Positions 48,370 through 61,076 of a stretch of 64,000 nucleotides of DNA are shown piece by piece. A program made the translations under genes and the position numbers. Positions within the stretch are counted from its first letter, which is position 1. Each line of letters begins with the position of its first letter. The stretch is taken from positions 100,836-164,835 of the forward strand of contig MNCI01030754.1 in NCBI GenBank assembly GCA_015680685.1, in the 5' to 3' direction. A model generated the notes under the pieces. That model saw nothing but the letters and a program-made list of their open reading frames with translations, did not search any database and had not been told where the DNA came from. This DNA comes from Gnetum montanum (lineage: Eukaryota; Streptophyta; Gnetopsida; Gnetales; Gnetaceae).

Positions 48370-51300
48370 TTAGATGTGGTACCGCTTCAGATACATATGA
48401 TTCACTAGGTTCAGAAGTTCGTTGCCATCGGTGTCTGCTAGCCTGAGTGCTCCTTGCTGTATGCATCAATGACTAGGAAGGGGCCTTCCCAGCTTGCAGA
48501 GAATTTTCCTGCTGGTTCAAAAACTACCTTAAGAACTAGGTCTCCTTTCTTGATCGGTTGCTGATGCAGGTTGTGATGATGCTTCTATTTTTTCCTGTCT
48601 TGATATCTTTTGATGTTATCGAGCATTTGGATGCGTTTCTCCTCCACTGAATCTAGATCCATGATCCTGGACTCATTGTGTTGAGCCTCATTTATAACCG
48701 TGGAGACGACCATCCGCAATGAGGAAATCTGTAGTTCCAGGGGCAACACTGATTTAGATCTGTAGATTAGGCTATAGGGTGTCCTATTGGTAGCTATTCT
48801 GCATGTCGTACGATAGGCCCATAGCACATAGAGGATTTTTTCATGCCATCATTTTTTGTTGCTGCTAAGCATTTTCTTCAGTAAGTTGATGACCACCTTG
48901 TTTGTTGCCTTTGCTTTACTGTTTGCTTGTGGGTAATAAGGTGAAGAAAAAGATTGCCTAATACCAAGGTTACTGCAGAAATATTTGGTTTCAGCACTAC
49001 TAAATTGTGGCCCGTTGTTAGTCACAATAGTCATGGGAAGCCCAAACGTAGTTACTATATTGTCCAAGATAAAATGGAAAACCTGTTGAGATGTAATCTT
49101 CACAGAGGAATAGCCTTGACCCACTTCGTGAAATACTCGGTGGCGGTGATGATGAAGCTATGTCCTGTGGAAGACTTAGGCATGATGGAACCTAGGATGT
49201 CTAGTCCCCATCGTTGGAATGGCCAAGTGATTTGTGTAGTATGTAATTCTATTGGTGACACGTGTATTAGATTTGTGTAATGTTGGCATGTGTCACATGT
49301 CTTAACCTTGGTCAGGTAGTCTCGTTTCATGTATGGCCAGTAGTACCCTAGGCGTATGATTTTAGCGGCCATGGCTCATGGGGCTATATGTCCCCCACAT
49401 AGTACTTCATGGACTTCGCTAACTGTTCATTGTGCTTGGTCATTATTAACGCAGGTTAGCAATACTCCATTAAAAGAGCATCTACAGAGAGTACTGTCTC
49501 TAATGATGACATATTGCTGGGCATGCTGGACTGCATCGTTTTGTGCAGGTGTTAACTTGCATGGTGGTTCACCATGCATAAGGTAGGCTTTAATGTTATC
49601 ATACCATTCTAGCATTCCACCTATGCTTAGAGAAGAAATTTGCACCACTTGAATGACAGGGTCTGTACATTTTGTCATTAAAGTGGGCCAAGTGGCAAAC
49701 AAATGTGGCGACACATTTAAAGCCAGTGTGGCTAGTGCATTAGCTACAGTGTTTTCATTACATAGCACGTGGTGAACATCAGTTGTCATGAATTATTTCA
49801 GGAGATGTTTAGCCATATCGCAATAGGGCTGTAGATGCACAGCTTTACAGGTGTAGACCCTTGTGATTTGATTGATGACAAGCATCAAATCGCCTCGAAT
49901 TGCCAAGTGTTGAACATTGATTTTCTTGGCTGTTAACAATCCCCTGAGAAGTCCCTCATACTTTGCCACATTGTTCGTACAAGGAAATTCCAGGCAGTAA
50001 GCCAACGGATGAACATCCTCAAGGGAGAGTGTAATGATAGTGGCAGCACTGCTGCCTCTAGTAGTTGAAGCTCCATCGAAGTATAACATCACTTCGAGGC
50101 CTATCGATACAGGGCTTAAACTATGTATCTGTTCATCAGGAAACTCAGGTTCTATCGCGACTTGATCGTTAACCAGTGATGTTGCAAGCTAATTGGCTAT
50201 CGCTTGTCCTTTCATGGAAGATTGGCGAATGTAATGCAAGTCAAATTCTAGTGTGATGGCTTTCCAATGGGCTATCCTACTACTCTCATATAAATTTTTT
50301 GTGATGGCCTGCAGAATGTTGTTTTTACAGAATTTATTGACCTGGCTACCGAAAAAATAGTGCCTACATTTCTTGAGTGCAAACACCAATGCTAAATAGT
50401 TACGCTCTACTTCATTGTACCGTGTTTCGTACGCAAATAGAGCATGAATTAGGTAGTAGATAGGAACTTCTGACCCGTCGTCCCTTTTTTGGCACAACAA
50501 CGCAGCTATAGACACCTTTGAGCTTGCTAGGTATATGTAGAAAGGTTGATCCCTTTGTGGCGGGAAAACTGTTGGCAAATGTAATAGCTCTTTCTTTAGA
50601 TTGTTAAACGCACGTTGGCAGTTCTTGGTCCATTCGAAGTTAACCCCTTTCTTGAGCAAATGTTACATAGGATGTAACTTGTTTGTTAATCTCGAGATGA
50701 ACTGTTTGATAAATTGCAACCTACCTTGCAGCCCACGTAGTTCTTTGAGGTTTGTAGGTGGTGCTAGATTAACAATGACTTTAACCTTGTCGGGGTCGAC
50801 TTGGATGCCAGTCTCTGATACCAAAAACCCCAACATGCTCCCGGTTTTGACTCTGAACATGCATTTTCTTAGGTTGAGCCACAGGTCATGTCTGAGACAT
50901 TATTTAAGGATTAACTCTAGGTCTTTTGAGTGATCTTCCAACTTCTTAGATTTGACAGCTATGTCGTCTACGTAGTCGTTCAATCTCTCTAAGAGGTAAT
51001 CGCTAAAGATGTATGTCATAGCACGTTGATAGGTTGCTTTGGCATTTTTTAACCTGAAAGGCATCATGGTGTAACAAAAAGTTGTCCAAGGGGTCATGAA
51101 AGTCATAATTAGTTGTGTTTTGGGTTGATACAAATTTGATTATAGCCCGAAAACCCATCCATAAAGGATAGTAACGCATGGCCAGCTGTTGTATCGATAA
51201 GTTGGTCGATACTTGGTAATGTGAAGTTGTCTTTAATCATGGCCTTGTTCAGATTGCAGAAGTCTATACAGATGCGTATTCCTCCCATTTTCTTAGAGAC

Positions 51301-51892
51301 AACTACGATGTTAAACACCTAGTCCAAATAATAGACTGCGCAAATGAAACCAGCCTGATATAGCTTAGTGATTTCATCACGCACTACTAGCACGATTTCA
51401 GGCTTAATCTTCTGTGCTTTCTGTTTAACCGCTTTGATATACTGGTCTAAAACTATGTTGTGCTATATTAGCCTTGGGTCTCAACCTGGCATATCTTCAT
51501 ATGACTATGCGAACACCGTAATGTTATCTTGGAGCACTCGAGATATATCACTTTGCGTTTGTTGGTCAAGGAGAGAACTAACTTTCAAAGTTTTGCTTTC
51601 TCCTTTGTGCATAACCACAGGGACCTTAGTGAGGAAATCCTCGGTCACATCACCAGCTTCCAAGTTTAGGGTTCGGGCCAGATGTTCTAGCCAGTCTAGG
51701 GATACTTCCAATGTTTCTATGGTTGTATCACAAAGGGAAGCGTCAGTTCCTATTAGTGCATGATTGAGCTGTCTAATAATTTTCCCGTATGGGCCTGTTA
51801 AGGCTAGGGGTGCGAGTAAGGCTGCATCCATTTGCGAATTGACTTGCAAAACTGCCAAAAATGGAGGTTGTTACATTATTTTTTGTCAACCT
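48370..51892 (-). pseudogene. Element 2 pol: RT, RNase H, archaeal-type RNase H, integrase (broken)
   Basis: RT is at about 51860-50670 (FNIVVVSKKMGGIRICIDF; SFMDGFSGYNQICI; intact YVDD box near 50970). RNase H is at 50659-50189 (FYIYLASSKVSIAALLCQ). Archaeal-type RNase H is at 50092-49700 (LYFDGASTTRGSSAATII). Integrase is at about 49400-48370, with CDTCQH zinc cysteines, LDILGS, and a GPFLV C-terminal block near 48470. Two of three integrase catalytic acids are replaced: D to N in VTNNGPQ and E to K in SKAKATNK, both explained by single C/T-type changes. Frameshifts and stops are also present around 50900-51120. Confidence 0.93.
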
Positions 51893-51929
51893 ATTGAAAT
51901 GATAGAAGGTTTTCTTGTTTTAGTGGTAC

Positions 51930-52180
51930 ATTTTAAAGAGCTGCTAGTTTAAGGTCCTAGCAGACCATTACCATATGCATGATTTGTGAGAAAGCGGCAA
52001 GCCCAATTTCCTAGATGTTAGCGTAAGACTTCTGTGAACTATGATGGGGAGTGTAACATGGTGCGTCTAGCATGTCGAGATAGCTAATTTGGAATTTTGT
52101 ACAAACTATAGTTAATGCAATCGGATTACGAGACGATGAGCTATTCGTTAGTTTAGGGTCTTTTCGGACCACAATCCATA
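51930..52180. repeat. Dyad-repeat block B' of element 2 (reduced)
   Basis: Two modules remain: CTAGTTTAAGGTCCTAGCAG followed by ACC at about 51944-51966, and GTTAGTTTAGGGTC...CGGACC at about 52144-52170. Position matches block B of element 1, between RT and the start of the antisense gene. Confidence 0.7.
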
Positions 52181-52423
52181 TGATATCTACGAGATTAATG
52201 CTGCAATTTTCATGCTTCATGTTGCACTGACATACTTACGTTTTGGGAAAGTTCCACATTGATCGGATATGACAATAGTTAGCTTCAAAAATTACATTTA
52301 TAAGTCGGTGGTTTGTTCTCAAAGTAGATTGTAAGCATTGCGAATTTGAATTCGGCTATAGCAGAAGAAACATAGGAGCAAGGCGTAAGCGGATGATTTT
52401 GCGAAGGTTGTCCAATCGTAACC

Positions 52424-55400
52424 ATGGCATCAAAGACCAAAGGTAAATATGTCAAATTGGCAAAAATTGATGAAGTGCAGGAGAGTTTGTAGTGGGTTTC
52501 GAAGGCCAAGGTTGAAACGAGGGAGGCTACTCCACTCGCCCGGTAAGTGGCCTTTTACCTTCCTGCATGATTATCATTTTCGTTGTTGTGGTGTCGCAAT
52601 TGTACCTATTTTGAAGATGTGTATTATGACGGATGTTGATACATGGTCATGCAGGCTAAGTTATCGTAGTTTGTACTATTACCGCTATCGTTGTTGTCGG
52701 AGACAGACCTTACATAGTCGCAAGGTTGGGCAATATTGTATGAACACAATGCATAACTAGAGGAGTCCAAGTACTATACCCTTATGTAGTATGAATAGGA
52801 TTCTATTGTCTCGCCCATAAATATTGCATGTTATGCTAGGGTAATACGCAATATTACTTTTATCATCGTTGTCAGAGATAGACCTTGCGCAATCGCAAGG
52901 TTTTGGGCAGTTTTGGTAATGCATTTCCAGCGTAACCTACAATTTCCTGGGAGTCAAGGTAATGGAAACTCTAGTGTTACGTAATTAATTTTTATGCGTC
53001 TCTCCTTTTTTTATGTTTTGCTCTTATGTCATTAGTATGTCTACATTGCTATTTCTAATAGAAGTCTGTTTCATTGTAAAGGATTGCGCTAAAGCCCGTC
53101 CTGATCGTCTTGGACATTGTGGGCATTCTGTGTTGTTTACATGTCCCCATGGCCAATGTTCCTCCTCCTCATGCTCATGTAAAGGAGGAGGCAGTTTGGT
53201 TTCGAAGAGGCACATGGGAGTTCTTGCAGTTTTTGTTGCGTAATTTCAGCGTAATTATTTGGTCGTATCTTCCGACTGAGACAACCGCCGCCATTCTAGA
53301 GATGGTACTAGTTGGATCAACACAAAGCATCTTGACGTTTTTGGTGAACAGCTCAATCAAAACCGTGCACGTGCAAGATCGTGAACAATGCGTTAGGGGT
53401 TTCAGGCATTTGTCTTAGATCTAGGATATGCCTAGGTTTAATTGTTATCATGCCTACAACACTCTGTTTGTGGCTCGACATCTTACGACCTACTTCCAGA
53501 ATCCACCTGGGATTGTGTATTATGCAAGTAGGTAAGTGTTTCCACGGCATCATGATACGCTAACTATTTGTTTGAATTTGTGACTAGTGTAAACAATTGT
53601 CTACATTATGTGATGTAGGTTTTTCATCAATAAGGATGGTCTCTAGGGTGATATAGATATGTTGTCTATGGACGAAATGGCCATAAAGGAGTTCACCTCT
53701 ATTAGCAATGTACGTGCTGGTGTTATGGGACAACTAGAATTGGAAATCCCACATTACCCTAACTGCTATGTCGAATTTTTCACCAAGTGCAAAAGGCTCG
53801 GATGACTGGATAAGGAGTGGACTTTGGATCGTCCTCTCACTGTCGCAAACGTGCAAGAGAAAATCCCACAGTTTCTTTCACCTTTCAGATGCGGTAAATT
53901 ACGCTATGGTGGTTTATTGTACAATCTTACGGGATGGGAACAATGTGTAAAATCATTTTATTTTGCTATATTATCTAAACCCTTGTTTTACGTTTATAGT
54001 TAGGGAATCACGGGAGATCACGATTATGGCCTTTGGGCAAGAAGCAAGCAGTCTTTTGTTTCGTTATGATGACATAAAAGAAATGTAACGTTGGCTCCGC
54101 CATAGTGTGGCCCTAGTTATACTAATCAATAACCTTTGGGAAGTTGGACTAATGGAGCTATTTTTGGCTATAACCCCCAACGTCACCGTGGGTGAAATGT
54201 TGACCCTAGTTAACTCCTTCAACAAAGAAGCTGAGTGTCTCTACATACACATGCATAACATACGTGTAAGTTTTGATATTGACGCTCGATTGTTTGTTGA
54301 CTTTTTTGGCGTTCCCTCTGATGGCCTTCTAGTAGAAGAAAAGTCAAAGAGGAGTTCTAAGCACCAGAAGGAGATAGAGGAGTGGCTAGGGGTGAAAGGA
54401 ATCCCTACTAATAAAATCGAGCTGGAGGTGGCTCATACCATTTATCCCCTCTTCCGAGCCTACACCTTCCCCAAGTTGCTTTCCCAGAGGAGAATCCTTA
54501 CCATAGAGCAAGCTCAGATCATGTGGGAGGTTATGGAGGAGGGGATGCGATATAATTGGGCTAGTTACTTCGCTGAAGGTCTGCAAGTTGAAATGGTCAA
54601 GATTCGCAAGAAGCTTGAGTCCTGCTTCAACGTGCATTTCACCTTCTTTATAGCTTACTTTCAGCGTGTTGTCGAATTCTTGGTGGTTCAGAGGGATGGA
54701 ATCTGGGTGTAGTAGGTCTAGGACAACGTGGGTGGAGTGCTCCCTTCTTACACCAATAGTGTGTCGAGGGGGAAACATCTTGTAGCAGAAATAGTGGATT
54801 CATCAGTCTAGCGGAAAAAGCATCATCCGACCGTGGAGTCCACTAGTCCGACTGACGCAGAGGAAAAGAGGTTGCAAATTAAATTTCACAGGAATGATCC
54901 CCCAGTTGGTAAGTAGAGAGATGCGTAATTAGTCTATATATTTGTTACACTGCATATAGATGAGGCGTTGCGTAGCGTTTGTAAGTATTTCGATTAAATA
55001 TTAGTAATGTAGTAGACAAAGGGAAGAATGTAGAGGAGTTGACCCCTGAAACAGGGGCAATAGTCATACGATGTGAAGAAGGGGCCCCGATTTTGAAAAA
55101 AAGGCCCCTATTAGTAACGTAGGTGGCACACAAGTTCTTGTGCCTGAAGGAGAGATGGAAGTAGAGGATGCTGAAGTCCTTTCAGATGAGCTGGGAAAAG
55201 AGGAGCAACTTGTTACTAGTCAGTTTGACTTTTCCTCAGAGGGTAGCCTCATGTTACTACCATTGAGGGTTTTGTTGTATTGAGTTTTGCGTTATTGTAA
55301 TGCCTCAATTGTTTCTTTATGTCTATCACACTATGTCTAACCCATTTTTGTTTACGTAATAGGTGCTTCTGACGTTGGCGTCATGCCCTTGTCAGCGGCA

Positions 55401-56728
55401 CCCACTCAGCATTGGGGTGAGGCCCTTGATAAAATTGCCTTTATGGAAGGCATCGCGAATGATATGATCGACCATCTAGAGCGAGTCGATCCTGAGATTG
55501 GTATGTGAGTGATTGTTGGTATTACGAAGTTATATCATCTTTGTTGCATCTCATTGTTATTTTTATGTTACAGGATCTTGCCTCAGATGGGATCCCAAAG
55601 AGCCTATTGACTTGGACACTGCCCCTGAACCCTCACCAAAGTTGACCGAAGTGCCATGCAGCCTTTACGATGAAATGCGTAAATGTGCGTTACGCTCGAC
55701 CTACTCTTTATGGGAGTGCTAGAACGTTAACGAAGCTCTTTGGAAGAGGTTGCAGAAAGCAAAAAAGGAGAAGATGTTCCTAACCAGTAGGGTTGAGGAC
55801 CTGGAGTCTCGAAATTAATTTCTACTAGCTCGAGAGGCCAATGATAAGAATTTGTGGAAAGCTGTAATTGACTACACCTACTATTGGATGGTCGTCAAAA
55901 ACAACATCTAAGCCAGTCGTGAACTCATTGAGCAACAGATGCAAATGAATCTCCTAGCCCAGAAGAACCAGGACTGGAAGGATTTCAATGCGATGGTCCA
56001 AGAATGGGGGTAGACACAGAAAGACCATAAGCATGTGTATAAGCGAGAATGTGCTGCCTATTGTCGACATTACAGGGATTCTACTATTGAAAAATGATCC
56101 CTTTGACTGTTTCTTGATGTCATTGGGGCTTCTGGAACATACGAAAAGTTTTAGGAACAAGTGATAGTAAGTGCCTCCCCAGAGAGGGAAATAACCCTCC
56201 CTAGTAAGGAGACCACTATCCCTTCCTTCTTCCCTGAATCGCCTCGATGGACTCCTATGGAACAAGGAAAAGTTAAGGTAGGAACTAATCTAGGAGATGG
56301 CGTTTGGTTTGAGCTTACCAAGGAAGAGATCATGCAATGCCTATGGGTTAGTTTGGAATAGATTCCTTTTGCGGCTGACACGGGACCATCATAGGTAAGT
56401 TGTAGGCATATTGCATTCTTCTTATGTGTAGTCTCGATGGCAATGCTAACGTGCATGTCATGTCAAACCATAGGATCAGAATGAGGGGGATCCTCATGAG
56501 GATGAGTGTAATGGAGATGATGGTCCTTGCGAAGACGATCTTCACGAGGAGGTGTGTAATAAAGATGATCAAACTTGCTGTGAGAAATCCCATGAGGAAG
56601 AGCCTTGCAGAGAGGACTGTCCCCATGAAGAGACACCCTATGAAGAAGGTCCCTACGAGGATGATTTTCATGAGGTAGAGGTGGAGTTGGATGAAACAGG
56701 TGGTGGTGGTAATAGTAGCAACATGTGA
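52424..56728 (+). pseudogene. Antisense multi-exon gene in element 2 (FCP1-like domain, coiled coil, Cys/His-acidic tail)
   Basis: On the strand opposite to this element's gag and pol. Exons: E1 52424-52542 (40 codons, donor GTAAGT), E2 53082-53531 (donor GTAAGT), E3 53619-53944, E4 54000-54908 (donor GTAAGT), E5 55013 to about 55270, E6 55363-55500 (donor GTATGT), E7 55574-56394 (donor GTAAGT), E8 56474-56728 ending in TGA. Most junctions (E1-E5, E6-E8) keep phase, giving roughly 1090 codons. E2-E3 resemble an FCP1/NIF HAD domain (VLIVLDIVG; FSVIIWSYLP; TYFQNPP). E4 contains FPKLLSQRRILTIEQAQI and FNVHFTFFIAYF. E7 is helical and coiled. E8 is rich in Asp, Glu, Cys and His. Stops such as RHLS-stop-I-stop-DMP (Trp in element 1) show decay. 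It has the same architecture as 36451-41290. Confidence 0.84.
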
Positions 56729-56859
56729 GGTGGTTATACTGACCAACCTTTTATTACAATGGAGTGGAGTAAAAGGACAATGTTTGTCAGTTTGAGCGAT
56801 ATAATCTATGTGATATAAAGATTTTGTTTGTCAGGAAATGAAGCATATCATTAGAAGGA

Positions 56860-57085
56860 TTATACTTTTTAGGCCACTGCAGGCCGTTAATAGTTTAAGG
56901 CCATTTCAGGCCAGACTATCGTATGCGTAAAAAAAAAGAAGAATTGCAAGTTTTAGGCCATAGCGGGCCATAACTAGTTTAAGGCCATTTCGGGCTAGGC
57001 TATTGTACGTGTAAGAGAATAAAATAAAAAAAACCAAATTGCCAGTTTTAGGCCATGGCGGGCCATAAATAGTTTAAGGTCATTT
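56860..57085. repeat. Dyad-repeat block A' of element 2 (GGCC type)
   Basis: Three modules of about 75 bp (near 56870, 56950 and 57045), each with TTTTAGGCCATAGCGGGCC then AGTTTAAGGCCATTTCGGGC. Equivalent in position to block A of element 1. Confidence 0.88.
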
Positions 57086-57189
57086 CGAGCCAAACTATCA
57101 TATGCGTAACAGGAACAATGCGACACAAGAAAGAGCGTAAACTATGTAATAGTAAACAATGTGGATTGATACAACATGTCACGCTAACG

Positions 57190-57835
57190 TGTTCATTTGT
57201 TAGCTCTGTAGTTGTTTCTTGATCGTTTTTAGGTTTGGCGATGCGTATGGGTGAGGAGGCTTATTATAGCATTCCTTTACGTTACCATCTTCTCCCTGGA
57301 AGGGTAGTTCATCCCAAGTCAAGCTTTCATTGGCCACTGTGTTGGCCTGTTCAAATGTTGGGATAGGGGTTTGATCTTCGGGGACTTCAATCTTCAACCC
57401 TTGTTCCATTTCTACGTTGTTAACCACTTGAGGGGTCATCTTATCACCATGGATGATCACTTCCCCTCCCGCATAGGACAAGTGGATCTCTTGATGAATG
57501 GGTGATGAGAATACCCTTAATTGAGCTAACCAAGACCTCCCTAAGATTAGGTTGAAGTTGGACATCTCCTCGACGACGATGAACACTGTGTTTGTGGGGA
57601 ATTGATCCCCTGCTACAAAGTTGATGTGTACTGTTCCCTTAACTTGCACTCTTGCCCCATTAAATAACTTCAAACATGATGTTGTCATGGGATTGATATG
57701 GTCGAGAAAACCCAGTTTGTCCACTATAGGGAATGGAATGACATTGGCAGTGGCCCCGTCATCCACGTGTACTCTCCTGATTTTGTACTGGCCAACTTGG
57801 ATAGTGATGAACATGGATGCTGTTGTCACCTAACC
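57190..57835 (-). pseudogene. Element 2 aspartic protease
   Basis: The frame 57829-57200 is open for 209 codons, the longest pol-side frame left in element 2. Active site VDDGATANVIPF is near 57765. NLILGRSWLAQLRV is near 57560 and IHQEIHLSYAGGE follows. It ends KKQLQS and a stop just before block A', at the same place as in element 1. Upstream, the link to gag is broken by stops. Confidence 0.9.
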
Positions 57836-60800
57836 CTTTTCTGGGTCATCCTTAATGGATTCGTTATGAAATGTCAGTTGGGGAGATCGTAGTTATTCAG
57901 CAGTATGAGGAAGCATAATCGAATGGATTACTTCTTCATCTGCTGGCAAGTTTTCATCCACCGGTATGGATGTTAGCATGCGAACCATGGCTTCATGATG
58001 CTTTTAGGATGTTATCAACAAGTCATATAGACTCAGTGTTGTATTTTTATATTTGAGAGCCTGCTTGACTTGCGTATAAGCATCAAGGAGATCATGCCCA
58101 TGATCTGGTTGTTTGTTACCCTTCTCTTCTTCCATTCGTCCTAGGAGATGAATCTCTTGGGGCGGAACAGTTTCTGGTTAAGGGCTGCATTTTCTTGGGT
58201 TGGGAGAAGATGGTTACATTTGTGTAGAGTCGTCTTTTTTTGAGGGTGGGGCCAAGAGTGTCGATGTGAGGGGCTTAGGCTTGGGAAACCCCAGCGTAAG
58301 GTGATCCTTGGTTGTATCAGCTGTCATATGCCCTTCTCCTTTCCTGTTACGTTGTGATTGGGGCATTGACTTGGAGGGTTGCCCTTGCATAGTGAGAGCA
58401 ACTGAAGGCTTTGGTACCCTAATGAAAAAGGGTGCCTTAGGTGTGGGTGTAGGCTAGGCCACGACTTTTCTGATAGTGGGTTGCAGGACAACGGTTGGAA
58501 ACGGTACCCAGAGAATGAAGGGTTGTCGCTGAACCACGCTCGTCGATGTCGATGGGCTTATCATCTGAGACAAGCGAGGAGGTACGCGTAGCACAAAAGG
58601 TTGTTTTGGCTGTGCTTGGCCATCACATTCCATAACCACTACATTGATAGTGTACCCTGCATTGTTTGTGTTTAACGGGTCTTGGTACACATGCATGGAT
58701 TGATTCTTGAGGGATTCACAATGCCAGCTTAAAGTTCTTGGGGACTGGTGGATCATTTGGCAAGGCCAAGGAGGGATTCTTGATCAACTCACAATGCCAT
58801 TTGTGGTGATTCAGACCCTCCTCAAATACCTTCTTATGTTGAATGTGGCCAAATTCCCAGCAATTGCTTCAGAAGTTTTGAAGGCTTTATAGGTAGAGCC
58901 ATGTATTTTGAACGGTATTTATGCTCAAAATTAGGCATCGGCTGTGGAGGTTCTTTAGGGGCGGAAGGAGTTTCTTGATCGACACTGTTTGAGCTAGTTG
59001 TGGGCTCAGTACGCTTTGCAGATATTTTCTTGTTGTTGTTTTTCTTCTTGGCCCCCTCGGTAACCGCTGCTACTATCGTTGTCGTAGCTTTGCCTTTGTC
59101 CTTACCCTTGTTGTGGGAATTTTTGTAGACCACATACACTGGATCCTTGCTAGCCTCTGCCACGTCTTGGATGCTCTTAGTCTGAGCGAAGGCTTAGTTG
59201 AGGGAGCAGGGAGTGAGGTAATATAACTTAGACTTGATAAAGTCTTTAACTGCCTCCTTGAAAATTGCCAATAGATGGGCCTCCGCGATAGGTTCACAGA
59301 TTTCGTTCAAGGTGGTGCTCCACCACTGTATAAACTTTTAAAATGACTCGAGCGAGTCTTGCTTGACTCCAATGAGCTGGTCCAACATGACTTCTGGTTT
59401 CAGGTTGTACTTGAAACGAGTCACAAACTGAGTTAACAGCTCTTCCAAAGTTGAGATGGAAGCATGCGGGAGTGCTCGATACCAGTCTAAAGCTTTACCC
59501 GTTAGGAACATAGCAAAGACAAGGATGATAGTATGTGGCCATTGTTGCAATAACCATGAATCTAACCTGAAAGTAACTCAATGGACGTTGGGATCGCCTT
59601 CCCCATTGTATTTTGTAAAATGGGGGAGTGGCATCCCAGGAGGTAACGATAAAACAAGCACTACCAGACTAATAGGATCATCATGGTAAAAATTCATGAC
59701 TTGTATTATTTCAGAACCCACAGCCTTGAGGCATTTAACTTCCTCTGTAAGGGTATGAATAAGCTGGAAGGCTTGATCCAGACCCGTAGACAAAGAGGTC
59801 GTTTGTGGAACGACAGGAGGAGCCACGCTGGGTGGCGGAATAGGGGCGGTAGCTTGGCCTATGGGCGATGCTATCAGAATTGTCCCTGTAGGCGGTGCTA
59901 CTTGTGGCATCCACCACCCGGTAGGTGGAACGGATGGGGTGACCATTGTCGGCTGTGCCATTGGATACGTTGTTTACGTGGTCAGGGGCACAGACAATGA
60001 CCCTGTAGTGGGTTTTAGTGCTTGTGGAACCTAGTTTTGATGATGAGGGAGATGGGACATCTACGTAGGATGTGCAATGAGAGACATGTTTGGAACCCAC
60101 CATGCTATAGTGGTGGGCCCTGTCGTGTGAGTCGGGATGAATGTAGGTGTTGTATGTAATTGTGAAGTAGGTATCGCATGTACATACGGTGACATGGGCG
60201 CAAGTGTACAATGAGATGGATTAGCGAACTGCACCTGTTGAGGAATGATTTGTGACGGGACACCACCTGGGAGGGTAGTCAAAGAGAGAAAATGTAGCTG
60301 GGGTGAGTGTAGGATTCGGTTAGTATTAGATAATGTCAAGGACGTGGTGACCATGAACAATGGATTTACATGGGACGTCGTGGAGGGAGGGGCCATGGCC
60401 AAATCAGCATGACTGCCTCCCTTAGAGTGGGAATCTAAATCGTCCTGCCCATCATGAAGTGCTTCATCACAAAACAACTCCTCTCATTGTTCTATCGATG
60501 TCCTAGCCATCAGCATTTGATCTAGGATCCACTGTTGTTGATTTGTCAGGGGTACAGTGGCATTTGGTGAAGGAATAAATTCCTTCCCATTACAGTATAT
60601 GAACTCGTATTCTCATTTCTCTTCAAGTTCTTGTGGATACATGGGCAGATTTGCTGTAGGTTTAGTATAGAGGAAATTGTAATGTTCCCTATGCTGAGCA
60701 TGTCCCTTAGGCTCATTGTTTTGGAGCCTGAGGGATTGGTGTGGTCGCACTGGACTGGTTGGTGGCTCGACCATAGGAGGTGTAGCTTGTAGAGTCCAAG

Positions 60801-60846
60801 GATTCTCGAGGTTGGTAGTGTCAACAACGATGGTTGATGTAGCCAT
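57836..60846 (-). pseudogene. Element 2 gag (broken)
   Basis: Starts at the ATG at 60846 (MATSTIVVDTTNLENP), about 230 bp after the primer site. Then come QELEEK, FIPSPN, a Pro/Thr-rich stretch (60450-59800), and the core gag domain at about 59700-59200 (PGMPLPHFTKYNGEGDPNV; TGKALDWYRALPHAS; EELLTQFVTRFKY). A basic linker (KGKDKGKAT; KKKNNNKK) lies near 59100. Stops (TAG, TGA) and frame changes break it in several places. Its parallel layout with element 1 fixed the start in both. Confidence 0.87.
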
Positions 60847-61076
60847 TCTCTACATGGTTCAAGAGTAATGATGACAAGGATAAAGACCACAAAGGCAAAG
60901 GCAAGATAAGGTGATAATCGGGCTTTCTACCCTACAGGATTCCAAAGGAATTGTCGAAGCGACCGATCTGCACCACACAATCTCGTAAACAACCACGGAG
61001 GTATTATGTTTATGTCGATCGATAATGGGTACGGATAGCTTACAGGACTACTCGTAAAATGCGGATTGGAGGTTCA

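Noticed and set aside
52424-56728. Antisense frames of the elements as mere shadows of gag-pol
   Set aside because: No gag, protease, RT or integrase text exists on the other strand here. The antisense exons align between the two elements and are bounded by splice-like signals.
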